NCBI GenBank assembly: GCA_017989575.1
Contig: JAGNPP010000036.1
Coordinates: 1 to 13,824 of the forward strand
Origin: Chryseobacterium sp.
GTDB lineage: Bacteria > Bacteroidota > Bacteroidia > Flavobacteriales > Weeksellaceae
Length of the DNA: 13,824 nucleotides
Reading direction: 5' to 3'
Shown here piece after piece: positions 1 to 6,606 of the stretch (position 1 is the stretch's first letter; every line of letters begins with the position of its first letter). The translations under genes and the position numbers were made by a program. The notes under the pieces were generated by a model. That model made no database searches. It saw only the letters and a list, made by a program, of their open reading frames with translations, and was not told the DNA's origin.

Positions 1-1
1 G

Positions 2-790
2 TCTCTTCCTTACGAAATTAAAATCACTTATTTTTTCATTTTCATTGTTATGATGATTCTGACAGGATTTGTAATTTTCGTCATATTAATGTATAACAAA
101 AGACAGCAATTTTACATCAAAGAAAAACAACTCAAAGACGCAGAATTCAAAAACCAAATTCTGGAAAAAGAACTCGAAAAACAAAAATCTTTGGAAAACG
201 AAAGAGCCAGAATCTCACGGGATATGCACGACGAAATTGGCGCCGGAATCTCCGCCATCAAACTGCAATCTGAGATTTTGAAAATGCAAAGCCAAAACAT
301 CAGTCATCAGGAAATAGATGAACTCATCAAGATTTCTGAAAATATGAACCATTCTATGCGCGAGATGCTTTGGTCCCTGAATGTAGCAAATGACAACATT
401 GAGAATTTTACAGATTACTGCATTCATTATTTGGAAAATTACTTTTCAAAAACAAATATCAATTTTAATTTCCAAAAGAATATCCAGAATCAAAAAAGCA
501 TCATCAAATCCGAAATCCGACGAAATATTCTAATGGTAATCAAGGAATCTGCCCACAATATTGTGAAGCACAGCCAGGCAAGCCAAGCCACTTTCCAAAT
601 CACAGATGAAAACCAAAATCTCAAAATCAAAATCTCCGATAATGGCAAAGGTTTTTCCTCAGAATCTTCCTCAGTGGGCTACGGATTATCATCTATGAGA
701 TCCCGAACAGAAAGTTTGGATGGCGAATTTTCATTAATTTCCGACGACTCCGGAACCACAGTTTTTCTGTCCATAGATTTGGAAAAATAA
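2..790 (+). CDS. Sensor histidine kinase, C-terminal part (5' end outside the window)
   Basis: The frame is open to the left edge, so the ATG at position 50 is probably internal; 262 residues are visible. Counting from that ATG, residues 1-15 are the end of a transmembrane helix. A charged, coiled-coil-like linker (about 18-50) follows. Then comes a HisKA_3-type dimerisation motif, ERARISRDMHDEIGAG, with the likely phosphorylated His60. A HATPase_c domain is shown by the N box (ESAHNIVKHS, Asn170), the G1 box (ISDNGKGF, Asp197) and the G2 box (GYGLSSM, 210-216). This is the NarX/LiaS-like arrangement: the kinase phosphorylates itself on His and passes the phosphate to a response regulator. 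The input domain lies outside the window, so the signal is unknown. No response-regulator gene follows; a partner could lie upstream. A hairpin at 881-913 ends the unit. Confidence 0.9.
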   Translation, partial: SLPYEIKITYFFIFIVMMILTGFVIFVILMYNKRQQFYIKEKQLKDAEFKNQILEKELEKQKSLENERARISRDMHDEIGAGISAIKLQSEILKMQSQNISHQEIDELIKISENMNHSMREMLWSLNVANDNIENFTDYCIHYLENYFSKTNINFNFQKNIQNQKSIIKSEIRRNILMVIKESAHNIVKHSQASQATFQITDENQNLKIKISDNGKGFSSESSSVGYGLSSMRSRTESLDGEFSLISDDSGTTVFLSIDLEK

Positions 791-880
791 CGAGAAATAG
801 GTATTTCATCACAATCACTGTTTTGCTAATTTTGATGATAGAATTTAACATTCATCATTACACTAACTAACTATTTTCTA

Positions 881-913
881 AAACCTGTCAACGGACTAAA
901 AGTTGGCAGGTTT
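881..913 (+). terminator. Hairpin terminator after the histidine kinase gene
   Basis: Arms 881-892 (AAACCTGTCAAC) and 902-913 (GTTGGCAGGTTT) pair over 12 bases with one G-U wobble around a 9-base loop. A T-rich stretch follows up to 928. It separates the kinase gene from uvrA. Confidence 0.7.
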
Positions 914-929
914 CTTTACATTTTTTCCG

Positions 930-937
930 TAAATTTG
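930..937 (+). promoter_or_regulatory. Likely uvrA promoter -7 element
   Basis: TAAATTTG fits the Bacteroidota -7 consensus TAnnTTTG and lies 17 bases before the uvrA ATG, which implies a very short leader. The only upstream TTG (903-905) is 24 bases away, slightly beyond the usual spacing, so the -33 element is weak or absent. I see no LexA-like palindrome. Confidence 0.45.
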
Positions 938-954
938 TAGGTCTTATTTTTACT

Positions 955-3741
955 ATGGCTACAACAACCGACATCGATATAAAGAAATTTCTTTTCGTTA
1001 AAAACGCACACCTTAACAACCTGAAACACATCGACGTTCTCATTCCAAAGAACAAACTGATTGTGATTACGGGCGTCTCGGGAAGTGGAAAATCTTCACT
1101 GGCTTTCGACACTATTTATGCCGAAGGACAGAGGCGTTATGTGGAAAGTTTGAGTTCCTACGCGCGTCAGTTTTTGGGAAAATTAGAAAAACCAAAAATC
1201 GATGATATCAAAGGTTTGGCGCCGTCTATTGCGATTCAGCAAAAGGTGATTTCGTCCAATCCGCGTTCAACCGTTGGAACTTCCACGGAGATTTACGATT
1301 ATATGAAGTTGTTCTTTTCCAGAGTTGGGCGAACTTATTCCCCGATTTCCGGTGAAGAAGTGAAGAAAGACAGCGTGACAGACGTCATTGATTTCATTAA
1401 AAATTCGAAGAAAGATTCGACGTTTTTGCTTTTGGCTCCTTTGGCATTTGATGCTGAAAACTTTGCCGAGCAACTAAAAACATTGAAAGTTTCCGGTTTC
1501 ACAAGATTGGAAGTCAATGGAAATGTAGCCGGAATCGAGGATTTGGAGAGTTTTGGATTTGTGCCGGAGAAAGAGATGACGATTAATTTGGTCATCGATA
1601 GATTCAGTTATGAGGAAGATGAGAGTTTCCTTCAGCGATTGGCGGATTCTATCCAAATGGCTTTCTACGAAGGTCACGGCTATTGCTCTTTGAAAAATAC
1701 AGACACCGAAAAAGTAAGAGATTTCTCTAATAAATTTGAATTGGACGGCATTGTTTTCAATGAGCCAACTGTACATTATTTCAGTTTTAACAATCCTTAC
1801 GGCGCTTGCCCGACTTGCGAAGGCTACGGAAAAGTGATTGGAATTGATGAAGATTTGGTGATTCCTAACAAAAATCTATCGCTTCACGAAGATGCTGTGG
1901 CGTCTTGGCATGGCGAAAGTATGAGCGAATGGAAAAAAGATTTCATTAAAAAGAACAAAGACTTCCCTATTCATAAGCCTTATCATCAATTGACCAAAGA
2001 ACAAAAGCAGTTACTTTGGAGAGGCGACAAAACGAAAACGTTCCCAAGCATTGATAATTTCTTCAAAATGCTGGAGGAAAATCTTTATAAAATCCAGTAC
2101 CGCGTAATGCTTTCGCGCTACCGTGGGAAAACACTTTGTCCGACTTGCGAAGGCCTGAGATTAAGAGAAGAAACGAGTTGGGTAAAAATCGACGGACACA
2201 ATATTCAGTCGTTCATCGAATTGCCTTTGGATGAATTTCTCCCCTTAATCAAAACTTTAAAACTAAACGAGCACGACAGAGAAATCGCAAAACGATTGAC
2301 CTACGAAATCGAAACCCGATTGGAGTTTTTGACGAAAGTTGGTCTAGGCTATTTAACATTAAACAGAACTTCAAACACGCTTTCTGGAGGTGAAAGTCAG
2401 AGAATTAATCTAGCAACCAGCTTGGGAAGTTCGCTCGTGGGTTCAATTTATATTTTGGATGAGCCGAGTATTGGATTGCATTCCAGAGATACCGAAAATC
2501 TGATCGGCGTTTTGAAGCAACTTCGAGACCTTGGAAATACGGTAATAGTTGTAGAACACGATGAAGACGTGATGAAAGCAGCCGACCACATTATCGATAT
2601 TGGTCCGGAAGCTGGTTATCTTGGCGGTGATTTGGTTTTCAACGGAAGCTATGAGGAAATGATGAAATCCGATACGCTGACCGCAAAATATCTGAGTGGC
2701 GAAATGGAAATCGAAGTGCCTAAAAAGCGTAGAAAAACTAAAGAATATATCGCCATCAAAGGCGCACGTCAAAACAATCTGAAGAACATTGACGTGAATG
2801 TTCCATTGGAATGCTTGACTGTCATCACAGGCGTTTCCGGGAGCGGAAAATCGACCTTGATGAAAGAAGTGATGACGAACGCAATCCAAATCCAATTGGG
2901 AATGGGTGGAAAAAAAGCGGATTATGATTCTGTGGAATTCCCTTCAAAATTGATTCAAAATATCGAATTAATTGACCAAAATCCGATTGGAAAATCTTCC
3001 CGTTCCAATCCAGTGACTTACTTGAAAGCTTACGACGATATCCGTGACCTTTTTGCGAAACAAAAATCAGCGAAAGTTCAAGGCTTGAAACCGAAACATT
3101 TCTCCTTCAATGTTGACGGCGGACGTTGCGACGAATGTAAAGGCGACGGTGTCATCACAGTCTCAATGCAGTTTATGGCCGACATTGAGCTGGAATGTGA
3201 ACATTGCCACGGCACGCGTTTCAAGAAAGAAATTTTGGAAATTAAATATGATGAGAAAAATATCTCCGACATCCTTCATATGACGGTTGACGAGGCGTTG
3301 GAATTCTTCTCAGAAAATCACGAAGAAAAAATTGCAACCAAAATAAAACCTTTGCAGGATGTTGGTTTGGGATATCTCCAACTCGGACAATCCTCTTCCA
3401 CCCTTTCCGGAGGTGAGGCACAGAGAGTGAAACTGGCATCGTTCCTTGTGAAAGGTGTGACGACCGACAAAACGCTTTTCGTCTTTGATGAACCATCAAC
3501 AGGATTGCATTTCCACGACATTAAGAAATTATTGAAATCACTTCAGGCTTTGATTGAATTAGGGCATTCTGTGGTCGTGATTGAGCATCAGCCGGATATT
3601 ATGAAAACGGCAGATTACATTATCGACATCGGTCCGAATGCCGGAAAATACGGTGGCGAAGTTGTTTTTGCCGGAACGCCTGAGGATTTGGTGAAAGTGA
3701 AAGGTTCTGCTACGGCGAAGTATGTTGCGGAGAAATTATGA
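955..3741 (+). CDS. uvrA: Excinuclease ABC subunit UvrA (damage-recognition ATPase)
   Basis: UvrA dimers find bulky DNA lesions and load UvrB in nucleotide excision repair. The 928 residues are near the usual length (about 940). Two ABC ATPase modules are visible. Module I has Walker A GVSGSGKS (40-47), signature LSGGESQ (476-482) and Walker B ILDEPS (500-505). Module II has Walker A GVSGSGKS (626-633), signature LSGGEAQ (817-823) and Walker B FVFDEPS (842-848). Cys285/288 with Cys395/398, and Cys725/728 with Cys748/751, form two zinc sites. The further pair sets of E. coli UvrA (CPDH after RVGEPR, and CPIC before FSFNNP) are replaced here by SPIS (about 129-132) and LDGI (263-266), so one zinc site seems lost. 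Bacteroidota often carry two uvrA genes and this may be the divergent copy. The stop codon overlaps the next start (ATGA), suggesting translational coupling. Confidence 0.95.
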   Translation: MATTTDIDIKKFLFVKNAHLNNLKHIDVLIPKNKLIVITGVSGSGKSSLAFDTIYAEGQRRYVESLSSYARQFLGKLEKPKIDDIKGLAPSIAIQQKVISSNPRSTVGTSTEIYDYMKLFFSRVGRTYSPISGEEVKKDSVTDVIDFIKNSKKDSTFLLLAPLAFDAENFAEQLKTLKVSGFTRLEVNGNVAGIEDLESFGFVPEKEMTINLVIDRFSYEEDESFLQRLADSIQMAFYEGHGYCSLKNTDTEKVRDFSNKFELDGIVFNEPTVHYFSFNNPYGACPTCEGYGKVIGIDEDLVIPNKNLSLHEDAVASWHGESMSEWKKDFIKKNKDFPIHKPYHQLTKEQKQLLWRGDKTKTFPSIDNFFKMLEENLYKIQYRVMLSRYRGKTLCPTCEGLRLREETSWVKIDGHNIQSFIELPLDEFLPLIKTLKLNEHDREIAKRLTYEIETRLEFLTKVGLGYLTLNRTSNTLSGGESQRINLATSLGSSLVGSIYILDEPSIGLHSRDTENLIGVLKQLRDLGNTVIVVEHDEDVMKAADHIIDIGPEAGYLGGDLVFNGSYEEMMKSDTLTAKYLSGEMEIEVPKKRRKTKEYIAIKGARQNNLKNIDVNVPLECLTVITGVSGSGKSTLMKEVMTNAIQIQLGMGGKKADYDSVEFPSKLIQNIELIDQNPIGKSSRSNPVTYLKAYDDIRDLFAKQKSAKVQGLKPKHFSFNVDGGRCDECKGDGVITVSMQFMADIELECEHCHGTRFKKEILEIKYDEKNISDILHMTVDEALEFFSENHEEKIATKIKPLQDVGLGYLQLGQSSSTLSGGEAQRVKLASFLVKGVTTDKTLFVFDEPSTGLHFHDIKKLLKSLQALIELGHSVVVIEHQPDIMKTADYIIDIGPNAGKYGGEVVFAGTPEDLVKVKGSATAKYVAEKL

Positions 3742-4649
3742 TGAGTCGTTTTTTTTCTGAATTTTGGGACGAAGTAAAATCTCTTTTGACATTCTTAAAA
3801 AATCCGCATCAGAATTTCAATAGAACATATTCTTTTTTCGAAAAACAAAAGACGATAACTGCACTTTTTTTGTTAGAAGTTGCCTTTACATTCTTGTTGG
3901 TTTTACCGTTGACTTATTTCATCAACAAAGTCTATCATATTCGGTATATAGATGAGCTAGCAAACTTTTCTATCCTAGAAATTATTTTACTCGGCGTTTT
4001 CATAATCCCGTTTATAGAAGAAATATTTTTCCGTCTTCCATTAAAATACAAAAGAAATTATCTATTTAAGTTCTTTGATTTGTTCAGCAAAAATAGATTT
4101 TTCGAACGTTTTTGGAATTCAAATTACCGATTCTTTTTTTATTTTTCTGTGATTACTTTTGGACTTCTCCACGCAACCAATTATGACAATAAGATTACGT
4201 TTTCATTTATTTTTGTTTCATTCTTCATCACGCTTTCACAATTAAGTGGCGGAATGGTTATGGGATATTTGCGTTTGAAATTTGGATTTATTTGGGGCTA
4301 TATTTATCACATTATTTGGAATTTCGTTTTCCTTGTGGGAAGTTATTTACTTTATCACAATACGACAATAATAGATTTCAAAACGAATGATACTACAATT
4401 AAATTAGACTACCTAAGCGCTGTGGATGGCCAAACATATATTTCTAAAAATATAAAAAACGACACTATCTACGAATTCAAAATAACAAACAGTGAATTTC
4501 AATATTTGTTAGATGAAGTTGCTCCAGAATATCACTCTGATGAAGTACACCTTATTAATCTTGATATTAAATCGAAAAAAGGAGTCCACAGAAGAGAAGT
4601 TTTTAAAATATTAAAACATAAGATTCAAATTGACAGTATTAGTAATTAA
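3738..4649 (+). CDS. CPBP-family intramembrane metalloprotease (CAAX protease/Abi family) with C-terminal extension
   Basis: All three motifs of the CPBP (Abi, Rce1-like) glutamic protease family are present and in order: EEIFFR (Glu94, Glu95, Arg99), FGLLH (Phe141, His145) and HIIWN (His191, Asn195). They lie in a multi-helix membrane domain (about residues 40-207). Relatives cleave prenylated proteins, act in bacteriocin immunity or serve as scaffolds; the substrate here is unknown. Residues from about 208 to 303 form a polar tail with several short beta-like stretches, beyond the usual CPBP domain. The start overlaps the uvrA stop by 4 bases, with GGAG 5 bases upstream; a second ATG follows directly at 3741. 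The gene is much more AT-rich than uvrA (one sampled 60-base line is about 20% GC against about 50%), which suggests a different history. Confidence 0.85.
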   Translation: MMSRFFSEFWDEVKSLLTFLKNPHQNFNRTYSFFEKQKTITALFLLEVAFTFLLVLPLTYFINKVYHIRYIDELANFSILEIILLGVFIIPFIEEIFFRLPLKYKRNYLFKFFDLFSKNRFFERFWNSNYRFFFYFSVITFGLLHATNYDNKITFSFIFVSFFITLSQLSGGMVMGYLRLKFGFIWGYIYHIIWNFVFLVGSYLLYHNTTIIDFKTNDTTIKLDYLSAVDGQTYISKNIKNDTIYEFKITNSEFQYLLDEVAPEYHSDEVHLINLDIKSKKGVHRREVFKILKHKIQIDSISN

Positions 4650-4695
4650 AAAAAAATAATTTAAACACACTGGAGTAAATCATTAACTTCAACGA

Positions 4696-5226
4696 ATGAA
4701 ATTTGTTTACTTTTTTATCTTAATTTCTATAATCTCTTGTAATAAAGAAGAGATTCAAAAACCTTTTATCGTTTCAGAATATAATAGGAATGTAGAAAAG
4801 CATTTTCAAGAAGCCAAGAAAAAAAATCCTGAGCTTGAAAAAATTCGTGAGATAAAGTTATATGACTATCCGAAAGGAAAACTTAATTTTATTTTCACCA
4901 AAGACAAGATACATTATTATGAAGAAGAATTTCAAGATATGTTTTGTGTTTGGGGTTTAGAAAATCAACCTATAATTAAGCGTCAATTATTAAAAGACAG
5001 CCTTTACACTATTAAATATCAAAACATTAGAAATATTTTAGCATATTCCAAAAACAGAAAAGATTTTAAAAATAGTTGGAAAGAACTACACCCAATTATG
5101 TTTATTTTCGAAAATGATACAATCGCTGACTATAATATTCAAAAATTACTAAATCAAATTGACAGCTTAGGTTTTCATCGGTATAATATTAGAAGAATAG
5201 CACCTTTCGAAAAAAAAGTTTTGTAA
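4696..5226 (+). CDS. Putative lipoprotein of unknown function
   Basis: I do not recognise this 176-residue protein. It starts with MKFVYFFILISIISC, a short hydrophobic signal peptide with a lipobox ending at Cys15, so it is probably lipidated and attached to the envelope. The mature part is highly charged: a Lys/Glu-rich, probably helical region (about 16-60), then mixed segments with many aromatic residues and no clear repeat or catalytic motif. It lies 46 bases after the CPBP protease gene and 14 bases before the HigA-like fragment, on the same strand, so the three may be co-transcribed. It is AT-rich like its neighbours. A role linked to the membrane protease, as substrate or partner, is only a guess from position. 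Confidence 0.7.
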   Translation: MKFVYFFILISIISCNKEEIQKPFIVSEYNRNVEKHFQEAKKKNPELEKIREIKLYDYPKGKLNFIFTKDKIHYYEEEFQDMFCVWGLENQPIIKRQLLKDSLYTIKYQNIRNILAYSKNRKDFKNSWKELHPIMFIFENDTIADYNIQKLLNQIDSLGFHRYNIRRIAPFEKKVL

Positions 5227-5240
5227 TAATCTTAAAAACA

Positions 5241-5426
5241 ATGGGAAAACTAACACCAATAATAACCGAAGAAGATTACAATCAAGCTTTAGAAAGACTG
5301 AAAGATATTTTTGATGCAAAACCAAATACAAAGGATGGCGAAGAATTGGAAATTCTTGGAGGTTTAATTTCAGAATACGAAGATGAACATTTTCCGATTG
5401 AGACAACCAATCAATCAAATTCATAG
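5241..5426 (+). CDS. Orphan HigA-like antitoxin N-terminal domain, lacking the HTH (probable remnant)
   Basis: The 61 residues (ITEEDYNQALERLKDIFDAK, then a Gly-Glu-Glu-Leu-Glu segment and a YEDEHFPI motif) match from memory the first 55 or so residues of HigA-type antitoxins (COG5499), in which a helix-turn-helix domain normally follows YE..HFPI. Here the frame stops after 8 more residues, and the next 200 bases encode no HTH in any frame I could follow. No HigB-like toxin lies beside it; the preceding gene is a lipoprotein. It may be a decayed antitoxin or a stand-alone small protein that kept the protein-binding part. The start is the only ATG, 14 bases after the lipoprotein stop. Confidence 0.65.
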   Translation: MGKLTPIITEEDYNQALERLKDIFDAKPNTKDGEELEILGGLISEYEDEHFPIETTNQSNS

Positions 5427-5428
5427 AC

Positions 5429-5452
5429 TTATCCACAAAAAAATGTGGATAA
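5429..5452. promoter_or_regulatory. Inverted pair of consensus DnaA boxes (or hairpin)
   Basis: TTATCCACA at 5429-5437 and its exact complement TGTGGATAA at 5444-5452 are separated by six A. Each arm equals the consensus DnaA box. No T tract follows on the + strand, which argues against a simple intrinsic terminator. DnaA binding is inference. Confidence 0.4.
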
Positions 5453-5531
5453 CTACGAAACTTTAACATTCAGTTTACATTTCGTATTGTTTTTCTTTCT
5501 AAATTTACATTATAAGATTAAGGAAATCGTT

Positions 5532-5597
5532 ATGAAAACTTATCTATTTTCAATCACAATCAATCAAACTAAATTTGATATAAAAATCAAAGGATAG
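5532..5597 (+). CDS. Possible 21-codon small ORF (low confidence)
   Basis: The ORF reads MKTYLFSITINQTKFDIKIK plus Gly and a TAG stop. An AGGAAA stretch ends 6 bases before the ATG, and the stop lies inside the left arm of a strong terminator, as in very short transcripts. The sequence matches nothing I know and the length gives no statistical support. It could equally be the body of a small non-coding RNA. Confidence 0.2.
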   Translation: MKTYLFSITINQTKFDIKIKG

Positions 5598-5618
5598 CAC
5601 TGTCGGCTATCCTTTTTT
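5589..5618 (+). terminator. Strong intrinsic terminator
   Basis: AAAGGATAGC (5589-5598) and GCTATCCTTT (5606-5615) pair perfectly over 10 bases around a 7-base loop, and the T run continues to 5618. On the - strand an A/T-rich tail also follows, so it may work both ways. It probably ends the uvrA-CPBP-lipoprotein-HigA-like unit or a short local transcript. Confidence 0.8.
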
Positions 5619-5658
5619 GTTGTTGTTTAACTAAAAAAATGAGATGTCTTTATCTACT

Positions 5659-5690
5659 GAACCGGCTTCTAAAGAGTCGGTTCTTTTGTT
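5659..5690 (+). terminator. Second tandem intrinsic terminator
   Basis: GAACCGGCT (5659-5667) pairs with AGTCGGTTC (5675-5683) over 9 bases with one G-U wobble around a 7-base loop, followed by TTTTGTT. It lies 40 bases beyond the previous terminator. Confidence 0.65.
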
Positions 5691-5696
5691 TCAAAG

Positions 5697-5774
5697 GCTT
5701 CGACAAGCTCAGCCTGACAAGATTGTGAAAGCCTACCAATTAATGAAAGTCCTGTCACACTGAGCCTGTCGAAG
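5697..5774. repeat. REP-like imperfect inverted repeat, copy 1
   Basis: The arms are GGCTTCGACAAGCTCAGC plus CTGACA (5697-5718 and the next bases) and the complement of CACTTCGACAGGCTCAGTGT plus GACA (5753-5776). They share a CTTCGACA-GCTCAG--TGACA core across a 33-base centre. Copy 2 of the family is at 9392-9465. Such palindromes are common between genes in flavobacteria. Confidence 0.6.
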
Positions 5775-5788
5775 TGTTTCACAAAAAA

Positions 5789-5814
5789 AAGACTGTCTCT
5801 TGCGAAACAGTCTT
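5789..5814 (-). terminator. Intrinsic terminator of the YceI gene
   Basis: AAGACTGT (5789-5796) and ACAGTCTT (5807-5814) pair over 8 bases around a 10-base loop. On the - strand a run of T (complement of 5783-5790) follows, 22 bases after the YceI stop codon. Confidence 0.8.
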
Positions 5815-5836
5815 CTCCTTTTCATTTTAAAACTAA

Positions 5837-6505
5837 TTATTTGGTAGCATTCACATTGATTCCAATCTCAATGTCTTTGCTGATCATCCATTCAGCCGGG
5901 TCGGTTTCGTCTGTCCCGAATTTGATTCCCCAATCTGCTCTGTTCACAGTAAATTTCGCTTCTACAGCGACTTTTCCATCAGCAACAGTCACTTTCGCAG
6001 GGAAAGAAACGTTCAAAGTTTTTCCAAGCAAAGTCAAGTTTCCGCTCACAGTTTTGTTCGCGCCAGCCACTGCATCTTTTGGAGCATCGCCAGCCAAGTC
6101 TGCTACAGACGTGATTTTGAAGTCAGAAGTTGGATTTTTTGTCACATTGAAGAAATCTTCATTTTTCAAATGACCTTCAAGATCTGATGCTTTTTTCTCG
6201 GGCTCTGTTACCGAAGCAGAATCCACCTTCAAAGTCGTCATATCGATCACAAAATCTCCAGAAGTTACCGCATTGTCTGCTACTGTAATTTCGCCAGATT
6301 TCAAGTTGATAGTTCCCCATCTTGGTGCGAAACCACCTTTGTGGAAAGCTTTCCAGTTCACGTTGGACGTTGCCAAATCTACTTTGTAAGCGTCTCCTGT
6401 TTTCGCCGCTACTTCTTGCGCATCTTTAACAGTTTCTTTTTTGTCATTACAAGCAGTGAACATTAAGGCTGCTCCTGCAAATGCCAATACGGTTAATTTT
6501 TTCAT
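5837..6505 (-). CDS. YceI-family lipoprotein
   Basis: The 222-residue protein starts with MKKLTVLAFAGAALMFTAC, a signal peptide with a lipobox at Cys19, then a short charged linker (20-38). A YceI beta-barrel domain runs from about 39 (AYKVDLATSNVNWKAFHKGG) to the end (SKDIEIGINVNATK), with family features such as KSG-I, EGHLKNEDFFNV and LTLLGKT. YceI proteins are lipocalin-like barrels that bind long isoprenoid lipids in the periplasm; in Bacteroidota lipidated versions are common. The partner lipid here is not known. The gene has its own terminator (5789-5814) and an upstream control region with a -7 element and an FNR-type palindrome. It is transcribed after TIGR02757, with 101 bases between. 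Confidence 0.9.
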   Translation of the reverse strand: MKKLTVLAFAGAALMFTACNDKKETVKDAQEVAAKTGDAYKVDLATSNVNWKAFHKGGFAPRWGTINLKSGEITVADNAVTSGDFVIDMTTLKVDSASVTEPEKKASDLEGHLKNEDFFNVTKNPTSDFKITSVADLAGDAPKDAVAGANKTVSGNLTLLGKTLNVSFPAKVTVADGKVAVEAKFTVNRADWGIKFGTDETDPAEWMISKDIEIGINVNATK

Positions 6506-6538
6506 TGATATTATTTTGATGTTAATATTTTACTGCTG

Positions 6539-6546
6539 CAAAAATA
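6539..6546 (-). promoter_or_regulatory. Likely yceI promoter -7 element
   Basis: On the - strand this reads TATTTTTG, matching TAnnTTTG, and ends 33 bases before the ATG. No TTTG/TTG lies at the usual -33 distance, as expected for a promoter that needs an activator. Confidence 0.45.
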
Positions 6547-6568
6547 AGACCTTTAAACTGAGACGCCG

Positions 6569-6582
6569 TTGATGTACATCAA
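6569..6582. promoter_or_regulatory. FNR/CRP-family type operator upstream of yceI
   Basis: TTGATGTACATCAA is a perfect 14-base palindrome and matches the FNR consensus TTGATNNNNATCAA. Its centre lies about 41 bases before the start point predicted from the -7 element, the classical class II activator position. The regulator is not in this window; binding is inferred. Confidence 0.5.
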
Positions 6583-6606
6583 GAAAGCTGGAGTTTACAA
6601 TGATTA

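Larger units (their letters stand above)
5427..5836. other. 410-base convergent intergenic region
   Basis: No convincing gene lies here. In order it holds an inverted pair of DnaA-box nonamers (5429-5452), an AT-rich stretch with a 21-codon possible ORF (5532-5597), two + strand hairpin terminators (5589-5618 and 5659-5690), a REP-like inverted repeat (5697-5774) and the - strand terminator of the YceI gene (5789-5814). I see no tRNA or known structured RNA. Confidence 0.7.

Noticed and set aside
2443..2895. A 150-residue reading frame opposite uvrA
   Set aside because: It lies wholly inside the conserved ATPase-coding part of uvrA and its protein shows no coherent domain; it is a shadow of that gene.
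3738..5426. A complete toxin-antitoxin system
   Set aside because: Only the N-terminal antitoxin domain is recognisable; neither the CPBP protease nor the lipoprotein resembles a HigB toxin.
5429..5452. Chromosome replication origin
   Set aside because: Only one pair of DnaA boxes is seen, with no further boxes nearby, no origin-type neighbour genes, and the flanking genes converge.
5639..5731. A short + strand reading frame across the second terminator and the REP-like repeat
   Set aside because: It runs through a hairpin terminator and an inverted repeat, has no ribosome-binding signal and a protein without sense.
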